NCBI GenBank assembly: GCA_964608615.1
Contig: CAZSQG010000006.1
Span: 22,417-86,416, forward strand
Reading direction: 5' to 3'
Origin: CALEUX01 sp964608615
GTDB taxonomy: Bacteria; Bacteroidota; Bacteroidia; Bacteroidales; Marinilabiliaceae
Length of the DNA stretch: 64,000 nt
A program made the position numbers and the translations under genes. Shown here piece after piece: positions 46,827-56,704 of this stretch. The notes under the pieces are model-generated. The model was not told the DNA's origin. It saw only the letters and a list, made by a program, of their open reading frames with translations, and made no database searches. How positions within the stretch are numbered: the first letter of the stretch is position 1; the number at the start of each line of letters is the position of its first letter.

Positions 46827-47279
46827 TCTGTTTGTTTAATTATACAACAAAAAGCCCCATCTGGATATACCATATCCAAACCGGCTACAAACTCGTTATT
46901 TCTATTTTTTCAACAACTAAATAATTGACAAACAAACATCGCTTCACACGTACGCTAATCAAACCCATTTTAAATTTTTATTAACCAGAAGTTTTCAATG
47001 AGTTCATATACTGATAATAGCAATATCAAATAAATTTGCCTATTGATGCCTGGATGTAATATTTTTCTGTGCAATAAACTATCACAAAATCCCAAGGGGC
47101 GAGATCAATTTGTGTTTTTACCTCATAAAAGCGACAATTCATGGCTAGGTATCAACACGGATAATAATAATAAAAACTAACGCCAATTATTTATAACCTC
47201 CTCATGAAAAAACGCTAAAATACTGGCTATCATTTAAAAAAAATCGTAATTTTCATAACACACTTTAAATTTATGAATT
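46827..47279. other. lpxA-dodecin divergent region
   Basis: 453 bases, AT-rich, without a recognisable gene. TAATTTTC at 47247-47254, one change from the -7 consensus, could drive dodecin. Nothing else stands out. Confidence 0.35.
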
Positions 47280-47483
47280 ATGACAGTATTAAAAGTTATT
47301 GAAATCATGGCATCATCCAATAAAAGTTGGGAAGATGCAGTCAAAAATGCAGTGAAAACTGCCGGTAAATCACTCAAAGGCATCAAGTCGGTTTATATTA
47401 AGGAGCAAAGCGCCGTTGTAAAGAATAACGATGTTATCGAATTCCGTGTAAATTGTAAAATCTCATTCGAAGTCCTTGATTGA
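47280..47483 (+). CDS. Dodecin family flavin-binding protein
   Basis: 67-residue protein forming dodecameric flavin-storage shells. VLKVIEIMASSNKSWEDAVKNAV is the dodecin signature, with the Trp that stacks on flavin in SWEDA, followed by KSLKGIKSVYIKEQSAVV. The last strand is EFRVNCKISFEVL. The start at ATG 47280 gives the expected short N-terminus. It is followed by a very strong bidirectional hairpin. Confidence 0.88.
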   Translation: MTVLKVIEIMASSNKSWEDAVKNAVKTAGKSLKGIKSVYIKEQSAVVKNNDVIEFRVNCKISFEVLD

Positions 47484-47567
47484 TTTAATTTGCAGAAAAC
47501 CACTGTTCAGGATTCTTCGTTTAGTCATGAGCAGAAATGAGATTACCACAAAAATCTCAACAGCAAT

Positions 47568-47633
47568 AAATAACCTAAAAAACGCCATATTACAGGACAA
47601 CCTGCCACTATTGCGGCGTTTTTTAGGTTATTT
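47568..47633. terminator. Strong bidirectional terminator between dodecin and DUF937 genes
   Basis: Perfect 19-base inverted repeat (47568-47586 and 47615-47633) with a 28-base loop that holds a minor hairpin. A and T runs inside both arms give U tracts in both directions, as needed for the two convergent genes. Confidence 0.82.
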
Positions 47634-47668
47634 TGTAATATCTTACTCTCTCCAGAAATAAATGGTTA

Positions 47669-48259
47669 CTATTTTTTCATCATTCTACTTAAAAACGACA
47701 TACCTAATTCAGCTATATCATCCATCACATTGCCATCGTTATCTCTATCTAATAATTGATTGATAATGCTTTGCGATTTTGGGGCCTGTTTTTTTTCTGT
47801 TTTAAGATAGGAATTAAGCAAATTACCGATAGTTCCACCATCGCCACCCGAACTTTTCTTTCCAAGGTAACCCATAACCATAGGGGCCGCCATTTCAAGA
47901 ATTTTACTCACTGATGTGCCACTAAGACCAGAATCGTTACTGATATACTTTTCAACGTTCTGTTGCTTGCTGCCCAGAACATGTTTCAATATACCGGCAC
48001 CATTGGCAGCTTTTGGATCACTTACAAGAGCGCCCAAATTGTCAAGAATACTACCGTCATGGCCCGTTGCTATAGCCTTTTGCAATGATGAAGCTCCCTC
48101 CTTTGTACTGCTGTTTTTTGCCAGGGCATTCATTAATATAGGGATTGCACTTGCCAAAGCACTTTTTGCCTGAGTAGGAGAAGCATTAACCTGCTTGCCG
48201 ATTGACTGTAAAGATTTTTCGTCAACCTGAGATAAAATAGCACTTATGATATTTTCCAT
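47669..48259 (-). CDS. DUF937 protein
   Basis: 196-residue cytoplasmic protein. MENIISAILSQVDEKSLQSIGKQVNAS and the following AKSALASAIPILMNALAKNSS make the DUF937 helical domain, repeated partly at ALVSDPKAANGAGILKHVLGS. The C-terminal part has an EF-hand-like loop, DRDNDGNVMDDIAE, which may bind calcium. Known members have no firm function. Co-directional with the charged coiled-coil gene upstream, 35 bases away. Confidence 0.82.
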   Translation of the reverse strand: MENIISAILSQVDEKSLQSIGKQVNASPTQAKSALASAIPILMNALAKNSSTKEGASSLQKAIATGHDGSILDNLGALVSDPKAANGAGILKHVLGSKQQNVEKYISNDSGLSGTSVSKILEMAAPMVMGYLGKKSSGGDGGTIGNLLNSYLKTEKKQAPKSQSIINQLLDRDNDGNVMDDIAELGMSFLSRMMKK

Positions 48260-48294
48260 TTCATTAATTTAATGATTTAAACACGAAAAGAAGC

Positions 48295-48681
48295 TTATGA
48301 TTTAGAACCAGTATCACGTTTACCATCGTTCTTCTTTTTAAACTTCTCAGTAAGGTCATCTGCAAATTCATCCGATTTATCAATAAGATTTTTTCCAACG
48401 ACTCTGGCCTTTTCAACAAAATCTTCGGCTTTGTCATCCAATTTATCTGCAAATGATTTCAGTTTTTCTTTAAAACCACTTTTTTCGAGTTCGTCCACTT
48501 TTTCGTCTACAAAGTTTTCCGCTTTATCCACAAACTCATTAGCCTTTTTAAAAGCACGGCTTTCTTTTATTTTTTCCGAAGCCTCTTCAAGAAAATCCTC
48601 GGCCTTGTCGGCCAGCTCTTTAGCTTTATCCAGAATACGCTCTTTATTGCTTTCCGGATCTTTATTTACATCCTTTGCCAT
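48295..48681 (-). CDS. Highly charged repetitive helical protein
   Basis: Not recognised as a named family. 128 residues, about half Lys, Glu and Asp, with no cysteine, tryptophan, proline-rich part or signal. It is built from a degenerate unit of the form DKAEDFLEEA / DKAENFVDEK / DKAEDFVEKA, spaced every 11-30 residues, as in amphipathic apolipoprotein-like or YtxH-like and LEA-like proteins. Coiled coil or membrane-surface binding is likely. It is encoded just upstream of the DUF937 gene and may be co-expressed with it. Confidence 0.68.
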   Translation of the reverse strand: MAKDVNKDPESNKERILDKAKELADKAEDFLEEASEKIKESRAFKKANEFVDKAENFVDEKVDELEKSGFKEKLKSFADKLDDKAEDFVEKARVVGKNLIDKSDEFADDLTEKFKKKNDGKRDTGSKS

Positions 48682-48973
48682 AATTTGAGATTTTTTATTG
48701 TTATAATCAGATATCTAAATATAAATATTTAAATATGGAAAAGATATACCTCTGGGATTCTTTTTGACAACAATAATTTCAGAGTCGTTTAGCCAACTCA
48801 TTATCTCTCTCAATTAATTTTGGAATTAAAAAAGTTTCAGGAAGAGATAGAATCAGGCATAACGGTTTTTTGCTTTGTGCAAAATTTCAACACAGAACAT
48901 ATTACTGGGAGTCTCAAATATAAAGATATTCAAAGAGAATGACTCAGAAACTCTTATTAACAGCCAAGAACAA
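48682..48973. other. Intergenic stretch downstream of gltD
   Basis: No gene seen. AT-rich, with no repeat beyond the hairpin that follows it at 48974-49031. Confidence 0.4.
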
Positions 48974-49031
48974 ATAAAAGCGTAAAGTCAATAAAGCTAA
49001 ATGTTTAACTTTATTGACTTTACGCTTTTAT
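48974..49031. terminator. 23-base perfect hairpin, probable gltD terminator
   Basis: Arms 48974-48996 and 49009-49031 match perfectly over 23 bases around a 12-base loop. It lies about 80 bases beyond the gltD stop on the minus strand. No T tract follows either arm beyond a short A/T-rich stretch, so a long stem of this kind may also stabilise mRNA or mark a small mobile remnant. Confidence 0.6.
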
Positions 49032-49112
49032 AGTAAAATATTTATTTTACTTTACGGCTGTAATCTCGCTTTTAAGAAAAAAAACCTCCTCTTCGCCTTT
49101 GCAATAAAAAAA

Positions 49113-50528
49113 CTACTTTTTAAGGTACTTATTTACATTTTCAGCGGCTAAACGTCCTTTGGCAATAGCTGTTACCACCAGGCTTGCACCGTTTGCGGCA
49201 TCACCGGCAGCAAAAATACCCACCTTGCTGCTCATATAATCCTCATTAACACGAACATTACCCCGAGTATCAAGTTCAAGTCCAAGCTCGTTTATCAAAC
49301 CTTCATGAATAGGATGCACAAAGCCCATTGAAAGGAATGCAAAATCGGTCTTCAAAACCTTTATAGTCTCCGGCTTTTCTTCCATCACCCATTTGCCCTC
49401 AACACTTTTCCAATCTACCTCGGCCACCTCCACTCCGGTTAAAACACCATCTTTACCAATAAATCTTCGTGTTGACATACTCCACATGCGCTCGCAACCT
49501 TCCTCGTGCGATGAAGAAGTCTTCAGTGTTAATGGCCAATAAGGCCAGGGATTATTAGAATTTCGTTTCACAGGTGGTTTGGGTAAAATCTCAATCTGAG
49601 AAACAGACTTTGCTTTCTGACGATTGGATGTTCCTACACAGTCACTACCGGTATCACCTCCCCCAATCACCAATACATTTTTCCCAATGGTATCAATGCG
49701 CTCACCGTCGAACTCAACACCCCGGTTTACCTTGTTCTGTTGTTTCAGAAAATCCATAGCGAAATAAACCCCTTTCAAATCGCGACCTTCAATAGACAAA
49801 TCGCGTGGTTTCATAGCTCCAATAGCTATAACAATTGCATCAAACTCTTTTAAAAGAGTGCTGCCCTTTATTTTTTCACCAACCGTCACATTTGTCTTAA
49901 ATATAATACCTTCTTCCTCCAGAATCTTAACCCTACGGTCAATAACCTTCTTATTCAATTTGAAATCGGGAATACCGTAACGCAATAATCCTCCAACAAC
50001 ATCGTCCTTCTCAAAAACAGTAACAGCATGCCCTGCCTGATTCAGCAAATCGGCAGCTGATAAGCCCGAAGGACCTGAACCTATAACGGCAACTTTCTTC
50101 CCTGTATAATGTAAAGGCATTCTGGGTTTAACTAAACCCAGTTCAAAGGCACGTTCAACAACCGAGGCCTCATTTTCTCTAATTGTTACAGCCTCCTCAT
50201 GAATAGCCAGCACACAGGACTTCTCGCATGGGGCTGGGCATACACGCCCGGTGAACTCAGGGAAACTATTGGTTGAATGCAAAATGGTACTGGCCAGCTC
50301 AAAATCGCCTTTGTAAAGGGCATCCTGCCATTCGGGTATTTTACTTCCTACAGGACAAGCCCAGTGACAGAATGGAATGCCACAATCCATACATCGTGAA
50401 GCCTGTAATTGGCGATCCTGCTCATTAAGAACCTGTTCAACTTCGCCATAATCATCAACGCGCTCATTAACAGGACGTGTGCCGCCATCTTTTCGCATTA
50501 CCTCTATAAAACCTTTTGGATTTCCCAT
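49113..50528 (-). CDS. gltD: Glutamate synthase small subunit
   Basis: NADPH-oxidising subunit of GOGAT that passes electrons to GltB through 4Fe-4S clusters. The N-terminal clusters are CMDCGIPFCHWACPVG and CPAPCEKSCVLAI; the FAD-binding fold is VAVIGSGPSGLSAADLLNQAG (residues about 145-165), and the NADPH fold begins VLVIGGGDTGSDCVGTS. The C-terminal FAD site is GIFAAGDAANGASLVV. Length 471 is normal. It lies 159 bases downstream of gltB, same strand. Confidence 0.95.
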   Translation of the reverse strand: MGNPKGFIEVMRKDGGTRPVNERVDDYGEVEQVLNEQDRQLQASRCMDCGIPFCHWACPVGSKIPEWQDALYKGDFELASTILHSTNSFPEFTGRVCPAPCEKSCVLAIHEEAVTIRENEASVVERAFELGLVKPRMPLHYTGKKVAVIGSGPSGLSAADLLNQAGHAVTVFEKDDVVGGLLRYGIPDFKLNKKVIDRRVKILEEEGIIFKTNVTVGEKIKGSTLLKEFDAIVIAIGAMKPRDLSIEGRDLKGVYFAMDFLKQQNKVNRGVEFDGERIDTIGKNVLVIGGGDTGSDCVGTSNRQKAKSVSQIEILPKPPVKRNSNNPWPYWPLTLKTSSSHEEGCERMWSMSTRRFIGKDGVLTGVEVAEVDWKSVEGKWVMEEKPETIKVLKTDFAFLSMGFVHPIHEGLINELGLELDTRGNVRVNEDYMSSKVGIFAAGDAANGASLVVTAIAKGRLAAENVNKYLKK

Positions 50529-50687
50529 GTTGCTATGTTTTTAAAGACCCGTTTCAAATAGACGTTTAAAGGCAGAAGAGAACAGTCAAAACAATCACTT
50601 CCCCATCCAAATTATCTTTAAACACTTCTATCCTGTTTAGTCTCAGCATCAAATTTATCTCTTCACTATTTCTCTTTTATCTATACT

Positions 50688-53600
50688 TTATTCCCTGATG
50701 TAAGGGGCATCTTCCGTATCTCTGATTTTTTTCTCAAGCTCCCGAACTTTTTGCTCTTCAAGTACTTTCTTGTATTCAAACGGTATCACTTTTACAAATT
50801 TGTGCAGGTAATAATCCCAGTTAACCAATATTGATCGGGCTTTAGAGCTGTTGGTATGCAATAAATGTTTATTCAAAAGAAACTGTAACTCCTGAATGTC
50901 GTCATAATCCTGCACAGGCAATAGATCAACCAAACCCTTGTTGCAGAAATAATCGAACCGACCCGATTCGTCCAACACATAGGCTACCCCCCCGCTCATA
51001 CCCGCTGCAAAGTTTCGTCCTGTTTGGCCAATCACCACAACACGCCCTCCGGTCATATATTCGCAACAATGATCGCCAACACCTTCAATAACGGCGTTTG
51101 CTCCTGAATTACGCACCGCAAAACGTTCTCCGGCCACCCCATGAACATATAAGTTACCACTAGTAGCTCCATACAACACGGTGTTTCCTATGATGATATT
51201 TTCTTCCGGTTTAAAACTTGAACCAACAGGAGGTACGACAATAATTTTACCACCCGAGAGACCTTTTCCCAGATAATCGTTCGCATCGCCTTCGAGCCTA
51301 AAACTCACTCCTTTAACCAAGAAGGCGCCGAAACTTTGGCCAGCTGACCCTGTAAAAGTGCAGTTAATTGTATCTTTTGGCAATCCCTCTTCACCATATA
51401 CCTTTGAGATTTCTCCCGAAAGCATAGCCCCAACAGTTCGGTCAGTATTGGCAATAGAATGGGCCATCCAAACCTTTGTTTTAATCTGGATGGCAGGAAG
51501 TGCCTGTTTTATCAATTCATGATCGAGTACCTGATCAACCTTATGCTGCTGCAATGTGGTTTGACGAATTGGGTATTTCTTTCCCTCCTTCGGGAAATAG
51601 GTTATAGCATTTAAATCCAGCCCCTTGGTTTTCCAGTTTCCAACTTGTGGATTCATCTCCAAAAGATCAGAACGCCCAATAATCTCATCCATTGAACGCA
51701 CTCCCATAGCAGCAAGGTGTTCACGCACTTCAGTAGCTATGAAAGTAAAAAAGTTAATCAGATATTTATATTTGCCCAAAAACCGTTTGCGTAAGGCTTC
51801 ATCCTGAGTTGCAATACCAGCAGGACAAGTATTCAGGTGACATTTGCGCATCATTACACAGCCCAAAACAACCAGACTGGACGTGGCAAAGCCAAATTCT
51901 TCGGCGCCAAGCAGAGCCATTTTAATTACATCCAACCCGGTTTTTAACTGTCCATCGGTTTGAATTTTAACACGACCTCTCAGATTATTCAACACCAACG
52001 TTTGCTGTACTTCGGCCAATCCCATTTCAACAGGTAAGCCGGCATGTTTAATTGAACTGATGGGGCTGGCTCCTGTTCCGCCTTCGGTACCGCTGATTAC
52101 AATCAGATCGGCATGAGCTTTGGCAACCCCGGCTGCAACCGTGCCCACTCCATTCTCTGAAACCAGCTTAACACTGATACGAGCAGACGGATTGGTACAT
52201 TTCAGATCGAATATCAGTTGAGCCAAATCCTCAATAGAATAAATATCGTGGTGAGGCGGAGGCGAAATAAGGGTAATACCTGGTGTGGAATTACGCAGAT
52301 GAGCTATCACATTATCCACCTTATAACCTGGCAATTGACCTCCTTCGCCAGGCTTGGCACCCTGGGAAATCTTTATCTGAAGCTCATCGGCATTCACCAG
52401 ATAGTTGTTGGTTACTCCAAATCGCCCACTGGCAATCTGCTTAATGGCACTACGTGCCGATGATTTAAGACGGCTGCTATCTTCACCTCCTTCACCTGTG
52501 TTGCTACGCCCACCAATGCTGTTCATGGCCAAAGCAAGCGTTTCATGTGCTTCTTTTGAGATAGATCCATACGACATGGCACCGGTAACAAACCGTTTCA
52601 TAATCACCCCTACCGGTTCAACCTCACTGATATCAATGGCCTTATTGGCTTTTAGTTTGAGAAAACCACGCAAGAACAAGGGTGTACGGTTATCCTCATC
52701 TACCCGTTGCGAATACTCTTTGTATTTAGCATAATCACCTTCCGATGTAGCCCATTGCAGGAGCCCAATTGTTTCCGGATTCCAGCCATGCTTTTCACCA
52801 TACTTTCTGAATGCATACGCACCAAAGCTGTCATAGGAACCCTTAGGTAACGATTCATCGAATGCCATTTCATGGAATAACCCGGCTTCACGAGCAATCT
52901 CATCAAAACCTATACCACCTATGCGCGAAGCAGTCCCGGTAAAATAAAGATCAATAACTTCTTTGGATATACCAATAGCTTCAAAAATCTGTGCACCATG
53001 ATAACTCCGCAGGGTTGAGATACCCATTTTCGACAACACTTTTAACAAGCCTTTATTAACCGATTTAATGTAATTCTCGCGGGCTTCGCGGTAATCAATC
53101 TTAATGGTTCCTTTTTGCACCATTTCGTCAATTACAGCAAAACATACATACGGATTAACAACACTGGCCCCATACCCCAAAAGCAAAGCAAAATGCATAA
53201 CTTCGCGGGCCTCTCCGGTTTCAACAATCAATCCAATCTGCATCCTTTTTTTCGCCTTCACAAGGTGGTGATGAATGGCTGATGTGGCTAAAAGAGATGG
53301 TATTGCAGCCTGATCGGAAGATATATCGCGATCGCTTAGTATAATATAATTTTTACCATCATCTACTGCTTTTTCGGCAACAACACACATATTTTGCAAA
53401 GCCATTTGCAGGCCTAAGCCACCATTACGAACCGTAAAAGTCATTGGAATGGTAGTATGCGTAAACTCTTCGCGACGGTAATCCTTAATTTTCCCAAGGT
53501 CGGTATTATTAAGAATCGGAGAAGGAAATCTGATGGAACGACACTGTGCCGGTGATTCAATCAGCAAGTTTTTTGACACCGATCCAATATAACTTGTCAA

Positions 53601-55205
53601 TGCCATTACCAAACCCTCGCGAATAGAATCAATGGGAGGATTAGTTACCTGTGCAAATAACTGTCGGAAATAAGAAAATAACCGCTGAGGTTTTTCTGAG
53701 AGCACCGACATAGGAGTGTCATTACCCATTGAACCAATTGGCTCATTGGCACTGACTGCCATTGGCATGATAATTTTTTCCAGATCCTCCTTATTATATC
53801 CAAATGCCTTCAGGTACTTGTCGTATTTTTCATTTAGGGAGGATGATACTCGCTGTTTTACTTCAATATCGTTGAGTAAAATCCGATTTTCCTTTAGCCA
53901 GTTCTCATAAGGATGTATCCTTGATAGCTGGGCCTTGATCTCTTCATCAGGAATTATAATACCAAGCTGAGTATCAACCAGCAAGAGTTTTCCGGGACGC
54001 AAACGACCTTTAACAAGTATCTCTTCAGGGGCAAACGTCTGCACACCCACTTCCGATCCCATCACAATCATATCATTCTTAGTGATAACATATCGGGAAG
54101 GACGCAAGCCATTCCGGTCAAGAGTTCCCCCAATATAACGGCCATCCGAAAACACTATGGAAGCCGGACCATCCCATGGTTCCATTATGGTACTGTGATA
54201 CTCGTAGTAAGCTTTCAGGCTCTGGGGAATGGGGTTTTTATCGTTCCATGATTCGGGAATAAGCATGGTTAAGGCATGTGGTAATGTTCGCCCGGTCATG
54301 AATAAAAATTCAAGCACATTGTCGAGCGATGCAGAGTCGCTCTTGTTTGGTTCTATAACGGGGAACAGCTTTTTCAGATCTTCACCAAATAAATCGGACT
54401 GAAGTAATCCTTCACGGGCTTCCATCCACAAACGATTCCCTTTAATGGTATTGATTTCACCATTATGAGCCATTAACCGGAATGGTTGAGCTAAATCCCA
54501 CGTTGGGAAAGTGTTAGTACTAAACCGTGAATGAACCAATGCAATGGCACTGCTTATACGTGGATTTTGTAAGTCAAGAAAGTAAGCACCGAGTTGCTCC
54601 GGGGTTAACATCCCTTTATAAATAAACACTTTACTCGAAAGACTTACTATATAAAAATGTTCTTTATTCTTTAAAGTCGAATTTCTGATGCTGTTTTCCG
54701 TTACCTTTCTGGCAATAAACAGTTTCCGCTCAAGCACATCCTGTTCGTAATTCCCCTGAACAAAAATTTGTCTTATAACAGGTTCTGTTCCTTTGGCGAT
54801 ATCGCCCAGAGCTTTATTATTTACAGGAACATCCCGATAACCAATTAAATCAAGACCTTCAGAAACAAGCTGCCTGTTCAATTCCTCCAAACAGGCAATC
54901 CCCTCTTTTTCGCTTCTGGGAAGAAAAATCAAACCCGTTCCGTATTTACCGGAAACCGGAAGATTTATTCCAAAAGAAGTAAAGAGGTCGTGTGGAATTT
55001 GCATAAGAATTCCGGCTCCATCACCCGACTTGTTATCAGAACTCTCGGCTCCTCTGTGAGTCATATTTACAAGTACTTCAAGCCCGCGACGAATAATTTC
55101 GTTTGACTTTCCGCCCTTAATATTAGCTACAAAACCAATCCCGCAATTATCATGCTCATTGGCCGGATCGTATAATCCCTGAGATTTTGGAAGACGTTGT
55201 TGCAT
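50688..55205 (-). CDS. gltB: Glutamate synthase large subunit
   Basis: Makes two glutamates from glutamine and 2-oxoglutarate. The start is taken at ATG 55205 (MQQRLPKSQGLYD), because aggagag sits 5 bases before it, a rare clear ribosome site here. A longer frame to 55262 exists but seems unlikely. Cys21 in DNCGIGFVA would be the N-terminal amidotransferase nucleophile after removal of a 20-residue propeptide. The FMN barrel domain contains TGEGGEDSSRL and a 3Fe-4S motif, CHLNTCPAGIATQ; the C-terminal GXGXG beta-helix follows. About 1505 residues, normal length. Confidence 0.95.
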   Translation of the reverse strand: MQQRLPKSQGLYDPANEHDNCGIGFVANIKGGKSNEIIRRGLEVLVNMTHRGAESSDNKSGDGAGILMQIPHDLFTSFGINLPVSGKYGTGLIFLPRSEKEGIACLEELNRQLVSEGLDLIGYRDVPVNNKALGDIAKGTEPVIRQIFVQGNYEQDVLERKLFIARKVTENSIRNSTLKNKEHFYIVSLSSKVFIYKGMLTPEQLGAYFLDLQNPRISSAIALVHSRFSTNTFPTWDLAQPFRLMAHNGEINTIKGNRLWMEAREGLLQSDLFGEDLKKLFPVIEPNKSDSASLDNVLEFLFMTGRTLPHALTMLIPESWNDKNPIPQSLKAYYEYHSTIMEPWDGPASIVFSDGRYIGGTLDRNGLRPSRYVITKNDMIVMGSEVGVQTFAPEEILVKGRLRPGKLLLVDTQLGIIIPDEEIKAQLSRIHPYENWLKENRILLNDIEVKQRVSSSLNEKYDKYLKAFGYNKEDLEKIIMPMAVSANEPIGSMGNDTPMSVLSEKPQRLFSYFRQLFAQVTNPPIDSIREGLVMALTSYIGSVSKNLLIESPAQCRSIRFPSPILNNTDLGKIKDYRREEFTHTTIPMTFTVRNGGLGLQMALQNMCVVAEKAVDDGKNYIILSDRDISSDQAAIPSLLATSAIHHHLVKAKKRMQIGLIVETGEAREVMHFALLLGYGASVVNPYVCFAVIDEMVQKGTIKIDYREARENYIKSVNKGLLKVLSKMGISTLRSYHGAQIFEAIGISKEVIDLYFTGTASRIGGIGFDEIAREAGLFHEMAFDESLPKGSYDSFGAYAFRKYGEKHGWNPETIGLLQWATSEGDYAKYKEYSQRVDEDNRTPLFLRGFLKLKANKAIDISEVEPVGVIMKRFVTGAMSYGSISKEAHETLALAMNSIGGRSNTGEGGEDSSRLKSSARSAIKQIASGRFGVTNNYLVNADELQIKISQGAKPGEGGQLPGYKVDNVIAHLRNSTPGITLISPPPHHDIYSIEDLAQLIFDLKCTNPSARISVKLVSENGVGTVAAGVAKAHADLIVISGTEGGTGASPISSIKHAGLPVEMGLAEVQQTLVLNNLRGRVKIQTDGQLKTGLDVIKMALLGAEEFGFATSSLVVLGCVMMRKCHLNTCPAGIATQDEALRKRFLGKYKYLINFFTFIATEVREHLAAMGVRSMDEIIGRSDLLEMNPQVGNWKTKGLDLNAITYFPKEGKKYPIRQTTLQQHKVDQVLDHELIKQALPAIQIKTKVWMAHSIANTDRTVGAMLSGEISKVYGEEGLPKDTINCTFTGSAGQSFGAFLVKGVSFRLEGDANDYLGKGLSGGKIIVVPPVGSSFKPEENIIIGNTVLYGATSGNLYVHGVAGERFAVRNSGANAVIEGVGDHCCEYMTGGRVVVIGQTGRNFAAGMSGGVAYVLDESGRFDYFCNKGLVDLLPVQDYDDIQELQFLLNKHLLHTNSSKARSILVNWDYYLHKFVKVIPFEYKKVLEEQKVRELEKKIRDTEDAPYIRE

Positions 55206-55561
55206 ATTCTCTCCTAATTTTAAATATCGCGATTTTACAGCTTCAAAAGGTTCTAATTCCAAAATTACGTGAACTTAATCTAATTACCACAACCAACAGA
55301 TTTTACTCAAGTAATTAATTCAAACAGAGTATAAAGTTTAAGCATATTGCTTTGATAAAGATTACCAAGGTTTAAGTATTTATTAGGTTATACTCCTAAA
55401 ACTTTATTTTTTTGAAAACCTTAATAGATTTATACCTCTAATGCTTAACCAAATATAAGGTCAACTTAACGAAAAATCGACAGACAACTAAAATGAAACC
55501 CAAACACCATTTTCACTGTTAATTCGAAAGCAAAATTACAAATAATATTACACTTTTCAAC
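55206..55561 (-). promoter_or_regulatory. gltB leader with candidate distant promoter
   Basis: On the minus strand, 55538-55531 reads TAATTTTG (fits TAnnTTTG) with GTTG at 55561-55558, 19 bases upstream, as a partial -33 box. This would give a leader of some 320 bases. It is AT-rich, and I see no clear riboswitch or terminator in it. Confidence 0.4.
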
Positions 55562-55976
55562 TTTTTAGTAGTAATTTGTGTTAAAAATCAATAAAAGCTC
55601 AATTATCACGGCTAAACGTATAATTGATTTCAGAATAGCATATTCAATTGTCTAGTAGTTTTATATCTATTTAAGAACGCAAATTATGATATACAAATCA
55701 TTTCAGAAAACTTTATTCGCACGTCTAAATCTTTGCATATATGGCTTTTACAAACCCCCTCACATAATATTTCGCAATTAGTCGGTCTATTTCGTTTGTT
55801 CATCGAAAATAGATTGGTGATAATATCCAAACACCTTACTTTTGAATAAGAAACAAATAAATACAGACATTTGTTGGTCTGGGTCAAACAAAATACGTTC
55901 TAAAAAAAAATTAACCTCTTTCCTGCTTTACTCTGACAGAAAAATGAGTCATAGATAAAAGTTGCAGGAAAACAAA
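55562..55976. other. AT-rich intergenic region between gltB and the LiaF-like gene
   Basis: No supported gene; a 67-codon open frame on the minus strand has no recognisable features. The last bases before 55977 hold gcaggaaaa, a passable ribosome site. Confidence 0.4.
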
Positions 55977-56684
55977 ATGAAAATGAAAATGAAAAAGAAT
56001 TCTACATCAGGAAGAATGGGGCTTGGGTTAGTGCTTCTGCTAGCAGGAACAATAATACTTGCAGGTAACCTTGGGATGATTCCCAATCATATCTACGATG
56101 CAATAATAAGCTGGCCAATGATACTGGTTGCAATAGCGCTAATTAACTTTCTCAGGCGTGAATGGGGTACGGGCTTAATTTTTTTAGCAATAGGATCTTA
56201 CTTTCTTTTGCCCGATTTAGTTCCAGGTTTATATATGCATGACATTTGGAAATTCTGGCCTTTACTGCTTATACTGGCCGGAGTAGTTTTTATCACTGGC
56301 CGCGGCCGAACAAATATTGGTATAGAATTACAATCAAATACCGAAGACACCCTTGATGAAGTTTCAATATTTGGGAGCCACATGACCCGAGTGGATTCAA
56401 AGAACTTTAAAGGTGGTAAAATCACCTCCATTTTTGGTGGCAGCGAAATAAATCTGACCGAAGCACGGCTATCGGAACAGGGTGCTGTTATTGATCTCAC
56501 TGCAATCTTTGGAGGATCAAAAATCATCGTTCCCCGCGATTGGAGTATAAAAAATGATGTTATCAGCATTCTCGGAGGCTTTACCGACAAAAGAGTTGGG
56601 AGTTCTGATAACATTACCCCATCAAAAACACTAATCATTAAAGGTGTAACAATTTTTGGTGGAGGAGAACTTATAAGTTATTGA
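55977..56684 (+). CDS. LiaF/LiaI-like membrane protein (DUF5668 + DUF2154)
   Basis: Membrane protein whose relatives modulate cell-envelope stress systems. The start is ATG 55977, behind gcaggaaaa; two more in-frame ATGs follow at once (MKMKMKK). Two to four hydrophobic segments fill residues 13-115 (GLGLVLLLAGTIILAG, PLLLILAGVVFITG). The C-terminal soluble part is the repeated beta pattern of DUF2154, with SIFGSHMTRVDS, TSIFGGSEINLTEA, AIFGGSKIIVP and a last IFGGGEL. It precedes a LytS/LytTR two-component pair, the same partnership as in LiaFSR-type systems. Confidence 0.82.
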   Translation: MKMKMKKNSTSGRMGLGLVLLLAGTIILAGNLGMIPNHIYDAIISWPMILVAIALINFLRREWGTGLIFLAIGSYFLLPDLVPGLYMHDIWKFWPLLLILAGVVFITGRGRTNIGIELQSNTEDTLDEVSIFGSHMTRVDSKNFKGGKITSIFGGSEINLTEARLSEQGAVIDLTAIFGGSKIIVPRDWSIKNDVISILGGFTDKRVGSSDNITPSKTLIIKGVTIFGGGELISY

Positions 56685-56704
56685 AACATTTTTTAGTAAT
56701 CAAC

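Noticed and set aside
47476..47661. 61-codon plus-strand frame after dodecin
   Set aside because: It runs into the 19-base terminator hairpin and overlaps the dodecin end; no recognisable features.
55684..55887. 67-codon minus-strand frame in the gltB upstream region
   Set aside because: No signal, domain or ribosome site, with Cys-rich scattered composition. Chance frame in AT-rich DNA.
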